Assembly (NCBI GenBank): GCA_008360975.2
Contig: CM039182.1
Span: forward strand, 151,999,858-152,063,857
Source: Lichenostomus cassidix
Taxonomy: Eukaryota > Chordata > Aves > Passeriformes > Meliphagidae
DNA length: 64,000 nucleotides
Direction of reading: 5' to 3'
The translations under genes and the position numbers were made by a program. Positions 38,001 to 48,400 of this stretch are shown here, piece after piece. The notes beneath the pieces were generated by a model. The model had not been told where the DNA came from, made no database searches, and was given only the letters and a program-made list of their open reading frames with translations. How positions within the stretch are numbered: the first letter of the stretch is position 1; every line of letters begins with the position of its first letter.

Positions 38001-41000
38001 AAATATCCCAAAAATATCCCAAAAATATCCCAAAAATATCCCAAAAAATATCCTAAAAATATCCTAAAAATATCCCAAAAATATCCTAAAAATATCCCAA
38101 AAATATCCCAAAAATATCCCAAAAATATCCCATAAATCCCACATGGTTTGTTCCAACCATTCCACGGGCATTCCCCTAAAAAAACCCCAAACTATCCCAT
38201 AAAAATGGGATTGGGATACCCCAAAATATCCCCTAAATCCCACACAGGAAATCCCAAAATGTTCCCTAAACCCCATATGGGGTGTTTGCCCCCAAAACCC
38301 CAAACTCACCTCACTTTCCTCTTGTGTCTCCCAAATTCCCAGGTGTGTTTCTCCCCCAAAAACCCCTAAAATCCCCCCAAAACTCCCCCATTCTCACCCT
38401 CTAACCACTCGAACCTCCAAACCCCCAAAACCACAAAAATCCCAAAACCCCAACTCACCCTCTCTCTCTTGTGTCCCCCGAATCCCAGGTGTGCCCCCAA
38501 AACCCCCAAAAATCTACCCCAAACCCCCAAAACCCAATTCTCACCTCCTAACCTCCTCAAATTCCCCCCAAACACCCCAAAACCCCATAACCCCACAAAA
38601 CCCCAAACTCACCCCTCTTCCTCTTGTGCCCCCAAATTCCAGGTGTGTTTCTCCCCCTGATTCTCACCCCTAAATCCACCCCAAACCCCCAAAACCCCCA
38701 CTCACCCCTAACCCCCCAATCCCCAGAACCCCCAAATCCCATAAACCCCATAAAACCGCAAACTCACCCCACTTTCCTCTTGTGCCCCTGAAGTCCCAGG
38801 TGTATTTCTCCCCCAAAACCCCCAAAATCCCCCCAAACCTCTCAATTCTCACCCCCAAACCCCCAGAACGCCCAAACCCCATAAAAACCCCATAAAACCC
38901 CATAAAACCCCAAACTCACCCCACTTTCCTCTTTTTCCCCGAATTCCCAGGTGTGTTTCTCCCGAATTCCTGATTCTCACCCCTAAATCCCAAATCTCAC
39001 TCCCAAACCCCTATTTCACCCCCAAACTCCCCAAACCCATAAAACCCCCAAACCCCAAACTCACCCCACTTTCCTCTTGTGTCCCCAATTCCTGGGTGTA
39101 TTTCTACCCCAAACCCCCCAAAATCACCCCAAACCTCCCAAAACCCCCCAATTCTCACCCCCAAACCCCCAAATCCCCCCAAAACCCCCAAAACCCCATA
39201 AAAACCCCATAAACCCCAAACTCACCCCACTTTTCTCTTGTGCCCCCGATCCCAGGTGTTTCTCCCCTGATCTGATTCTCACCCCAAAATCACCCCCAAA
39301 CCCCCCAAAATCCCCATTCTCACCCCTAACCCCCAAATCCCCCAGAACCCCCCAAATCCCATAATAACCCCCCAAAACCCCAAACTCACCCCACTCTCCT
39401 CTTGTGCCCCCCGAACTCCCTGGCCAGCCCCAGCGCCCTCGCTCCCAGCTCCGAGCTCTCGCCCACCATGGTGGAGCCCATGGCGTTCTCCGACAGGTAG
39501 GTGCGCGGGGCCAGGGGGGGCAGCAGCAGGAACCAGGTGAGACCCGACAGGTAACTCAGGATGCTGTGGGGGACCCCAAAATTAGTGAGGGAACCCCAAA
39601 AACAGGGATGGAACCCCAAAAACTGCATTCCAAAATTAGCATTGGAACTCCAAAATGGTCACTGATATCCCAAACAAGAATCAGGGGGGCAGGAGGAGGA
39701 ACCAGGTGAGACCCGACAGGTAGCTCAGGATGCTGTGAGGAACCCCAAAATTAGCATTGGGACCCCAAAATTAGTGAGGGAATCCCAAAATCAGCATCTC
39801 AAAATTGGTATTAGAATCCCAAAATCGGCATCCCAAAATCATCACTGATATCCCAAATCAATGTGCCCCAAAAAGGGTCAGGGGGGCAGCAGGAACCAGG
39901 TGAGACCTGACAGGTAGCTCAGGATGCTGCAGGGAGACCCCAAAATTAGTGATGGAACCCCAAAAACAGCATCCCAAAATTGGCATCCTAAAATCGTCAC
40001 TGATATCCCAAAATCGTCACTGATATCCCAAAAATGTCACTGATATCCCAAACAAGGGTCGGGGGGCAGGAGGAGAAACCAGGTGAGACCCGACAGGTAG
40101 CTCAGGATGCTGTGAGGAACCCCAAAAACAGGGATTGGAACCCCAAAATTGGCAGTCGAATCCCAAAAACAGCATCACAAAACCAGCATTGGAACCCCAA
40201 AAACGGCATTGCAAAAACAGCATCCCAAAATGGTCACTGATATCCCAAAAAGGGTCAGGTGGGGCACGAGCAGGAACCAGGTGAGACCCGACAGGTAGCT
40301 CAGGATGCTGTGAGGGACCCCAAAAACTGGATTGGAACCCCAAAATTAGGGATGGAACCCCAAAAACTGCATTCCAAAATCAGCATTGGAACCCCAAAAT
40401 CGGCACCCCAAAATCGCCATTGACATCCCAAATCAATGTGCCCCAAAAAGGGTCAGGGGGCAGCAGGAACCAGGTGAGACCCGACAGGTAACTCAGGATG
40501 CTGCGGGGAGACCCCAAAATTAGGGATGGAACCCCAAAAACAGCATCCCAAAATTGGCATCCTAAAATCGTCACTGATATCCCAAAATCGTCACTGATAT
40601 CCCAAATCAATGAGCTCTGATTAGGGTCGGGGGGGCAGGAGGAGAAACCAGGTGAGACCCGACAGGTAACTCAGGATGCTGCAGGGAGACCCCAAAATTA
40701 GGGATGGAACCCCAAAAACTGCATCCCAAAATCGGCATCGGAACCCCAAAATCGGCATCCCAAAATCATCACTGATATCCCAAATCAATGTGCCCCAAAA
40801 AGGGTCAGGGGGGCAGCAGGAACCAGGTGAGACCCGACAGGTAGCTCAGGATGCTGCGGGGAGACCCCAAAATTAGTGAGGGAACCCCAAAAACGGCATC
40901 CCAAAATCAGCATTGGAACCCCAAAAACAGCATCCCAAAATCGGCATCCCAAAATCGTCACTGATATCCCAAAATGGACATTGGAGCCCCAAAATCAGCA

Positions 41001-41726
41001 TTGGAACCTCAAAATGGGAACCCCAAAATCCCTCAAATCTCCCCTAACCCCCAAATCTCCCAAATCCCCCAATCCCCCAAATTTCCCCAATCCCCCAAAT
41101 GCCCCAAATCCCCTCAATCCCCCTAAATCCCCCAAATCTCCCAAACTCCTAAAACCCCCAAATCCCCCAAATCCTCCAAACCCCCAAATCCCCTCAAATC
41201 CCCCAAATCCCCAAATCCTCCAAACCCCAAATCCCCCCAAACCCCCCAAACTCCCCAATCCCCTAAACCCCAAATCCCCCAAATCTCCCCTCCAAACCCC
41301 AAACTCAAACTCCCAAATCTCAAACTCCCAAACCCCCCAAACCCCTAAATCCCAATCCCCAAACCTCCCAAATCCCCCCAAAATCCCCCAAATCCCAAAT
41401 GCCCCAAAACTCCCTAAATCCCCAAATATTCCCAAATCCCCCCAAATGCCTCTAAATCCCAAACCCCCAAACCCCAAACCCCCAAATCCCCCAAAATCCC
41501 CTAAATCCCCCCAAACCTCCCAAAAACTCTCAAACTCCCCAAATCCCCCAAAGCCCCTCTCTCAAACCCTCTCAAAATCCCCCCAAACCCCCAAATCCCC
41601 CAAACCCAAATCCCAAACCCCCCCCAAACCCCCCAAATCCCAAATCACTCACCACAGTGGGGTGTTGAGCTGCAGCACCAGCCTGGCCAGAGCCCGGCGG
41701 CACTGCGGGTCTGACAGCAACCCCAT
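32099..41726 (-). CDS. GPAA1: GPI transamidase subunit GPAA1, exons 1-5 (partial)
   Basis: GPAA1 is the ER-membrane subunit of the GPI transamidase that attaches GPI anchors to proteins. Exons on the - strand are 41726-41653, 39563-39390, 36989-36878, 34166-34016 and 32200-32099. They join in frame to 204 residues plus one base. Recognised parts are [18 protein letters not shown] at the start, [20 protein letters not shown] (first membrane segment), [72 protein letters not shown] and [19 protein letters not shown]. The start matches the mammalian N-terminus. Exon 4 ends at a weak donor (A|GTACGG), giving Ser where mammals have Gly before QIYWAKD. The remaining exons are beyond the gap at 31058-31557. 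Every intron is filled by arrays that copy exon edges. Confidence 0.9.
32201..32560 (-). repeat. GPAA1 intron 4 array with copies of exon 5's 5' edge
   Basis: Units of about 142 bases begin with the exon 5 acceptor and first bases (on the - strand ttgcacag|GTCAGATTTACTGGGCC) and continue with ggaccagtatggaccagtat filler. Two extra copies end near 32343 and 32487 besides the true exon at 32200. None has a donor. Confidence 0.85.
32561..32935. repeat. (tatgatcccag)n repeat in GPAA1 intron 4
   Basis: Eleven-base units tatgatcccag and tatggcccag are repeated. On the - strand tactgggatcatactggg dominates. Confidence 0.9.
32940..34015 (-). repeat. GPAA1 intron 4 array with copies of exon 4's 3' edge
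   Basis: Units of 100-250 bases contain copies of the exon 4 end. On the - strand they read CTACTGCTGGCCCTGGCCGG then CTACTGCCGAG|gtcagt, that is [12 protein letters not shown] plus donor, followed by gggatactgggagtactggg filler. Many copies are doubled within a unit (near 33020-33050, 33140-33240, 33340-33390, 33480-33570, 33690-33750, 33845-33920). Some retain tgaccag before the edge as a possible acceptor. Several donors (gtatgg, gtcagt) look better than that of the true exon. Confidence 0.85.
34167..36300 (-). repeat. GPAA1 intron 3 array with copies of exon 4's 5' edge
   Basis: Fifteen or so units of about 110-170 bases each contain the exon 4 acceptor and first 35 bases. On the - strand they read cattcccag|CTGGTCCGAGGCACGAACGT..., translating [13 protein letters not shown], followed by tttggggttccctggctg filler. 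The full exon, which continues into [10 protein letters not shown], is only at 34166-34016. Divergence among copies is low, including CpG-containing positions. Confidence 0.9.
36340..36870. repeat. (tcccagtccctcccagttca)n repeat in GPAA1 intron 3
   Basis: The ten-base tcccagt(c/t)c family fills the rest of intron 3 up to the exon 3 donor at 36877. A block of about 130 bases is duplicated (near 36540 and 36660). Confidence 0.9.
36996..38140. repeat. AT-rich (aaaaatatccc/aaaaatatcct)n repeat
   Basis: About 100 copies of an 11-base unit fill 1.15 kb of GPAA1 intron 2, starting right at the exon 3 acceptor. It is the most AT-rich tandem array of the window and is bounded on its far side by a second copy of the exon 3 edge (38142-38176). 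Confidence 0.95.
38142..38176 (-). repeat. Isolated copy of GPAA1 exon 3's 5' edge
   Basis: On the - strand this reads GGAATGCCCGTGGAATGG and continues to GAACAAACCATG, translating [11 protein letters not shown]. It is identical to the true exon 3 start at 36989 except that the preceding acceptor sequence differs. It is followed by gtgggatttatgggat, not by the rest of the exon. Confidence 0.85.
38181..39389 (-). repeat. GPAA1 intron 2 array with copies of exon 2's 3' edge
   Basis: Units of about 150 bases contain the exon 2 end and donor. On the - strand they read GGCACAAGAGGAAAGTGGG|GTGAGT in short form (GHKRKVG), followed by ttggggttttatggggtt filler and a gagaaacacacctgggaat block. Copies lie near 38310, 38455, 38610, 38765, 38920, 39060 and 39220, with the true end at 39390. 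Confidence 0.88.
39564..40990 (-). repeat. GPAA1 intron 1 array with copies of exon 2's 5' edge
   Basis: Seven extra copies of the exon 2 start lie near 39735, 39928, 40111, 40309, 40503, 40682 and 40857, period about 185 bases. On the - strand each reads CATCCTGAGCTACCTGTCGG and continues to TGGTTCCTGCTGCCCCC, translating [14 protein letters not shown]. They then diverge into tgaccctttttggggcac filler. No donor follows. Confidence 0.9.
40991..41645. repeat. (aatcccccaaa)n repeat in GPAA1 intron 1
   Basis: Degenerate 8-11 base ccccaaatc units fill the part of intron 1 next to exon 1. Confidence 0.88.
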
Positions 41727-41729
41727 AGC

Positions 41730-42755
41730 GGCTTTGGGGTCACTGGGGGAGATTTGGGGTCACTGTGGGGTTTGGGGTTACTCCGGGGGGGTTTGGGGTC
41801 ACTGGGGGGAGATTTGGGGTCACTGTAGGGTTTGGGGTCACTGTGGGGAGATTTGGGGTCACCAGAGGGGTTTGGGGTCACTGTGGGGTTTGGGGTCACT
41901 GTGGGGGTTTGGGGTCACCAGAGGGGTTTGGGGTCACTGTGGGGAGTTTGGGGTCACTGTGGGGTTTGGGGTCACTCAGGGAGATTTGGGGTCACTGGGG
42001 GGGTTTGGGGTCACTGTGGGGTTTGGGGTCACTCGAGGGGGGTTTGGGGTCACTGTGGGGAGATTTGGGGTCACTGTGGGGTTTGGGGTCACTGTGGGGG
42101 TTTGGGGTCACTATGGGGGTTTGGGGTCACTGTGGGGATTTGGGGTCACTGTGGGGGGTTTGGGGTCACTGTGGGGAGATTTGGGGTCACTGTGGGGAGA
42201 TTTGGGGTCACTGTGGGGATTTGGTCACTGTGGGGTTTGGGGTCACTGTGGGAGATTTGGGGTCACCAGAGGGTTTGGGGTCACTGTGGGGAGATTTGGG
42301 GTCACTGTGGGGGTTTGGGGTCACTGGGGGAGATTTGGGGTCACTGGGGGGAGATTTGGGGTCACTGTGGAGGTTTGGGGTCACTGTGGGGAGATTTGGG
42401 GTCACTGGGAGATTTGGGGTCACTGTGGGGAGGTTTGGGGTCACTGTGGGGAGGTTTGGGCCTGGAGATTTGGGGTCACTGGGGAGATTTGGGGTCACTG
42501 GGGAGATTTGGGGTCACTGTGGGGAGGTTTGGGGTCACTGTGGGGAGATTTGGGGTCACTGTGGGGGGTTTGGGGTCACTCAGGAGATTTGGGGTCACTG
42601 TGGGGGTTTGGGGTCACTCCGGGGGGGTTTGGAGTCACTGTGGGGAGATTTGGGGTCACTGTGGGGGGTTTGGGGTCACTGTGGGGTTTGGGGTCACTGT
42701 GGGGGGTTTGGGGTCACTGTGGGGTTTGGGGTCACTGTGGGGCACAGAGGTGAGG
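41730..42755. repeat. (tttggggtcactgtgggg)n array abutting the GPAA1 start
   Basis: About fifty copies of an 18-22 base unit tttggggtcactgtgggga run from a few bases upstream of the GPAA1 ATG (41726, - strand). On the transcribed strand it reads ccccacagtgaccccaaa, so the 5' UTR, or an intron in it, consists of this array. The + strand is G-rich. Confidence 0.9.
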
Positions 42756-43560
42756 AGAGGTCTGCGCTGACCCCATAGAGACCCCACAGACCCCACAGAG
42801 CACCCCACAGACGCCACAAATGACCCCATAGACCCCACAGACCCCACAAATGACCCCACAGAGACCCCACAGGCAGGGAGTCCAGCTCTGAACCCCATAG
42901 AGTTCCCCAGAGACCCCACAGAGCAGCCTAAACCCCACAGACCCCACAGACCCCACAGATCACCCCAAAGCTCCCGTTCCCACCCCACAGACACCCTCTT
43001 AAACCCCTCAGAGCTCCCGTTCCCACCCCATAGACCCCACAGATCACCCCAAACCCCCTCCCCACCCTATAGATCACCCCACAAACCCCACAGACCCCTC
43101 AGAGCTCCTCTCCCCACCCCACAGACCCCACAGATCACCCCAAACCCCTCCCCATCCCACGGATCACCCCAAACCCCACAGACCACCCCACAGACCCCAC
43201 AGACCCCTCAAAGCTCCCGTTCCCACCCCACAGACCCCACAGATCACCCCACAGCCTTCTCCCCACCCCACAGACACCCAAAGCTCCCATTCCCATCCCA
43301 GCTCCTCTTCCACCCCACAGAAACCCCACAGACACCCCTCAGCCCCCTCCCCACCCCACAGACACCACAAACCCCTCAAAGCTCTCTCCCACCCCACAGA
43401 TCACCCCAAACCCAGAAACCCCACAGACACCCCAAACCCCACAAACCCCACAGATCACCCCACAGACACCCCTCAGCCCCACTCCCCACCCCACTCCCCA
43501 CTCCCTCACTCCCTCCGCACCCCACACGGCTCTGACCCGACCCCTTCCCTGCCCCACACC
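42756..43560. repeat. (accccacagaccccacagatc)n repeat
   Basis: Degenerate units of ccccacagaccccacagatc, with ctcagagctcccgttcccac inserts, fill the interval between the previous array and the CpG island. Confidence 0.88.
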
Positions 43561-43830
43561 CCGCTGTGCCCCCCGGGACCCCAAAAATCCCCAAAAACCC
43601 TAAAAATTACCCCAAAAATCCCCCAAACCCGCCGCCCCCCCCACCTGGCACAGCAGGCCCGGCCAGGCCGCTCAATCGCTGCCCGAGCGCGCGGCCAGGG
43701 CGGGGAGAGGAGCGCCGAGATATCGAGCGAGCGAGCGGCGCCGCGCCGCCAGGGGGCGCCAGGGAGCAGGGGCGGGGCTAGGAGTGGGCGGGGCTAAGAG
43801 TGGGCGGGGCTAAGGGGGTGGGCGGGGCTA
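43561..43830 (-). promoter_or_regulatory. CpG island, probable GPAA1 promoter
   Basis: About 200 bases (43630-43790) are unique, very GC-rich and dense in CpG (gcgcgcggcc, gagcgagcgagcggcgccgc). They lie between the EXOSC4 poly(A) site and the GPAA1 start, where a GPAA1 promoter is expected. On the - strand ctgctgtgccag|gtgggg near 43645 could be the donor of a 5' non-coding exon, so that the arrays at 41.7-43.6 kb would be a 5' UTR intron. Confidence 0.5.
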
Positions 43831-44470
43831 AGGAATAATGGGATTTGGGGGAAAAGAAGGGTTTGGGAAAAGGGAGGGTTTGGGGGCAAAAAAGGGTTTG
43901 GGGCAAAGGAATAATGGGATTTGGGGGAATAATAGGGATAGGGAAAAATGGGGAATTTGGGGGCAGAAAAGGGGTTTGGGGCAAAGGGAATAACAGGATT
44001 TGGGGGAATTTCAGGGAATTTGGGGAAAATTTGGCCAAGTGGGTTTGGGGACAGAAAAGGGATTTGAGGTAAAGGGAATAATGGGATTTAGGGGAATAAT
44101 GGGAGGGGAAATGGGGGCAAAAAGTGGGATTTGGGGGCAGAAAAGGGGTTTGGGCAAAGGGAATAATGGGATTTGGGGGAATAATGGAAATTTGGGGAAT
44201 AATGGGGAATTTAGGTGAAATGGGGCCAAAAGTGGGTTTGGGGACAGAAAAGGGGTTTGGGGCAAAGGGAATAATGGGATTTGGGGGAATAATGGGGGAT
44301 AAGGGGGAAAAAATGGGGAATTTGGGGGCAGAAAAGGGGAATTTATGTGAAATGGGGCCAAAAAGGGGGATTTGGGGACAGAAAAGGGGTGTTGGGGTAA
44401 ATGGAATAATGGGATTTGGGGGAATAATTGGGGTTTTGGGGACAATGGGGGTAAAAGGGGTGCAAGGGGG
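43831..44470. repeat. (ggaataatgggatttgggggcagaaaagggg)n repeat
   Basis: Units of about 30-110 bases with gggaataatgggatttgggg and gcagaaaaggggtttggggc are repeated. The + strand is purine-rich. Confidence 0.88.
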
Positions 44471-44554
44471 TGAGAGGGGGTGGGACACATGTGACACACA
44501 CGTGACACACACGTGACACACACATGACACGGAACACGCAGTGACACGCCAGGG

Positions 44555-44560
44555 TTTATT
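44555..44560 (-). terminator. Poly(A) signal of EXOSC4
   Basis: The - strand reads GGCAATAAACCC, about 0.9 kb after the EXOSC4 stop. It is followed within 20-80 bases by a strongly G/T-rich tract (TGTGTGTCACGTGTGTG at about 44475-44530), the expected downstream element. This makes the 44.6-45.46 kb array the EXOSC4 3' UTR. Confidence 0.6.
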
Positions 44561-44599
44561 GCCATTGGTCACTCCCCAAAACCAGCAGGGTCACAGGTC

Positions 44600-45461
44600 C
44601 AGTGTCCCCTGGGGTCACTTGGTCACTGCAGTGTCCCCAAGGTCAGTTGGCCACCAGTGTCCCCAGGGCCAGTTGGTCACTGCAATGATGTGGTGTTGAT
44701 GTCCCCAGGGTCACTCGGTCACCAGTGTCCCCAGGGCCAGTTGGTCACTGCAGTGCTGCGGTGTTGATGTCCCCAAGGTCACTTGGTCATCACAGTGTCC
44801 CCAGGGTCAGTTGGTCACTGCAGTGTCCCCAGGGTCACTTGGCCATGGTGGTGTCCCCACTGACCATTGTGCTATAGCAGTGTCCCCACGGTGTCCCCAT
44901 GGTGTCATTGTGGTCACTGTGCCATGGCAGTGTCCCTGCAGTGGTCACTGTGGTCAGTTCCTGTGCCATGGCCATGTCCCCACAGTGGTCACCATGCCAC
45001 AGCGGTGTCCCCACAGTGGTCACTGCTCCATGGTGGTGTCCTGGGATGGTCACTGCCCCATGGCAATGTCCCCACAGTGGTCACTGTGCCATGGCGATGT
45101 CCCCACAGTGGTCACTGTGCCATGGCGATGTCCCCACAGTGGTCACTGCTCCATGGCCGTGTCCTGGGGTGTGGTCACAATGCCACAGCAGTGTCCCCAC
45201 AGTGGTCACTGCTCCATGGCCGTGTCCTGGGGTGGTCACTGTGGTCAGTCCCTGTGCCATGGCAATGTCCCCTCAGTGGTCACTGGGATGGTCACTGCTC
45301 CATGGCGGTGTCCTGGGGTGTGGTCACTGCTCCATGGCAATGTCCCCACAATGGTCACTGCTCCATGGCCATGTCCTGGGGTGGTCACTGCGGTCAGTCC
45401 CCGTGCCATGGCAGTGTCCTGGGGTGTGGTCACTGCTCCATGGCGGTGTCCTGGGGTGTGG
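44600..45461 (-). repeat. EXOSC4 3' UTR array derived from the end of its coding sequence
   Basis: The part from about 44860 to 45461 repeats a 32-50 base unit. On the - strand it contains caggacaccgccatggagca followed by gtgaccac, the same sequence as the last EXOSC4 codons and stop (QDTAMEQ then TGA). The part from 44600 to 44860 repeats ggtcactgcagtgtccccag. The transition is gradual. Confidence 0.85.
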
Positions 45462-48400
45462 TCACTGCTCCATGGCGGTGTCCTGGCGCAGCCTGGCCCT
45501 CACCACGCTGTCCAGCACGGCGTGCAGCCCCCGGCAGGCGGCCTGGGCAGCGTCCAGCACCGGCCGCAGCCTGTCCTGGTGCAGCCGGGCACTGAGCTGG
45601 CACAGCGCCAGCTGCCCGCTGCCCGCCACCGTGGCCACCACCAGCCTGGGGCCGCCGGCCGCCTCCTCGGCCGAGCTCAGGTCACTCAGGGCCACCGGGG
45701 GTCCGGCGGGGGCTTCGGCCAGTCCTGCCGAGCCGGCCACCACGGGGCCACGCAGGGCCACGCCGGCGTCCAGCAGCGCCAGCCCGGCCGCGCTCACCGT
45801 GGCCGCCAGCTCGCCGCCGTCCGCCTGCAGGACCTGGGGGGAGGAGAGCAAAAATAACCCAAAATGAGCCAAAATGACCCAAAATCCCATAGATCTGTAG
45901 GACCTGGAGGGAGAGGATACCAAAAATAGCCCAAAATGACCCAAAATGAGCCAAAATCCCATAGATCTGTGTGCCCCAGCTCATCACCATCAGCCTGCAG
46001 GACCTGGGAGGGACAGGATACCAAAAATGACCCAAAATGACCCAAAATCCCATAGATCTGAGTGCCCCAGGTCATAACCACCTGCCTGGAGGATCTGTGG
46101 GGGTCAGAGGGTGACCCAAAATTCCCAAAATCTGCCCTAGACCCCTCCAGGACCCCCCCAGACCCCCAAAACCCCCAAATTCCCCCCAAAACCCAAACCC
46201 ACCTGCACAAACACATCGATTTGGGATCGGGGTTAGAGCTGGGTGAGCACAGCCCCCTCCAGGACCCCCAAATACCCCCAATCCCCAAAATCCCCATATT
46301 TCACCCAAATCCCCCATATTTCACCCCAAACCCCCAAACCCCAAACCCACCTGCAGAAACACATCGATCTGGGATCGGGGGTAGAGCTGGGTGAGCACAG
46401 CCCCCTCCAGGACCCCCAAATCCCCCATATTTCCCCCCAAATCCCAAACCCACCTGCACAAAGACGTCGATCTGGGATCGGGGGTAGAGCTGGGTGAGCA
46501 CAGCCCCCTCCAGGACCCCCCTGAGCAGCAGGGCTCTCTCCCCAGACCTCCTGTCCCCCCCGCCCTGGGGGGGTCTCCTCCTCCTCTCGCCGCCCCCCGC
46601 GAACGGGGCTGAGCTGCAGCGGCAGCTGAGCAGGGCTCGGTCCTGGGGGGCTTTGGCTCGGGACCCCCGCACCTGGGGAGAGAAATAAGGGGGGTTAGGT
46701 AGTGTGGGACCCCCGAAATGGGGAGAGAAAGGGGGGTTAGGTAGTGGGGGACCCCCAAAATGGGGAGAAAAGAATGTAGGACCCCCAAACCTGGGGAGAG
46801 AAAGGGGGTCAGGTGGTGGGGGACCCCCAAAATGGGGGAGAAAATGGGGGATTAGATAGTGGGGGGCCCCCAAACCTGGGGAGAGAAGGGGGGGGGTTAG
46901 GTGGTGAAGGCACTGTGGGACCCCCAAACCTGGGGAGAAAATGGGGGGTTAGATAGTGGGGGACCCCCAAAATGGGGAGAAAAAATGTGGGTTAGGTGGG
47001 GGGGGGGAACGTGGGACCCCCGAAATGGGGAGAGAAATGGGGGGATTAGACAAGGGGGAGACCTCCGAAATGGGGGAGAAAAATGGGGTTCAGGTGGTGA
47101 AAGGACTGTGGGACCCCTGAAATTGGGGAGAAAAGATTGTGAGACCCCTGAAATTGGGGATAAAAATGGGGGTTAGGCAGTGAAAAGACTGTGGGACCCC
47201 CGAAACTGGGGAGAAAATGGGGGTTAGACAAGGGGGGGACCCCCAAAATGGGGAGAAAAATGGGGATTAGATAGTGGGGGAATGGGGACCCCTGAAATGG
47301 GGAGAAAAGAATGTGGGACCCCCAAAATGGGGGAGAGTGGGAGAAATGGGGAGGGGGCTGTGGGGAGGGGGAGGGGGTCCCTGGGGGCACAAACTGGGGA
47401 GAGAGTGCTGAAAAATATACCAATTTTAAAATTTTGTATAATTTCAGTCAAACTTTTTATGTCTTTAAGTTGAGAAAATAATTTTAAGTTTCTTTTAAAA
47501 GCATTGTTTCAGCAAGTGAGATTTAATAAACCCAATATATAAAAAAATTGGGAATAACCCAAAACCAAAAGGTTATTAGCAAACTGTCAACCCCAAACAA
47601 CACTCCTGGCTAATGGGAAACACCTAGTCCAGGAAAATGAAATAAAAAAGAAAATTTAATTAACATCAGAGGCGAGAAGATTCAAATCTAAATACTGGAG
47701 AATTGCTCAACTTCACAGCAATTTCTAGGTGTTTTAACTGTATAAAATATCTAAAAAATTGGGTTAAAGTGATGTACCATGGAATAATTCTCTGCACATC
47801 ACGTGTAAATGAAATTATTTCTGTGGTACATCCTGATCAAATAATAAAATAACACTTTGACTCTCTAACGTTAAAAATACTGTGGGAGGGTTTTTGGTTT
47901 TCCTGCAGATTTGGTGACAAATGAGCACTGAGCAAACATGTTTCTAGCTATTTTTACTGGATAAAATATCTAAAAAATTGGGTAAAAGTGATGTATCAGG
48001 GAGATGATTTCTGTGGTACATCCTGGTCAAATAACAAAATAACACTTTGACTCCCTAATATTAAAAATACTGTTGGAGGGTTCTTGTTTTTCCCGCAGAT
48101 TTGGTGACAAATGAGCACTTTTCTAGATATTTTTACCGTAAAAAATATTTCTAGATATTTTTAGATATTTAGATATTATAATCTAATATATAAATATTAG
48201 ATATTTAGATACTAACACGATTTTAGCTATTTTTACTGGATAAAATGTCTGAAAAATCTAATAAATATCAAGTGCCATGGAGTGATTTTGTCTGCACACC
48301 AGGTGTGGATGAGATGATTTCTGAGGTACATCCTGGCCAGAACAACATCCTGGCCAGATAATAAAGAAATGCCTTGACCTTCTAACATTAAAAATGCTGT

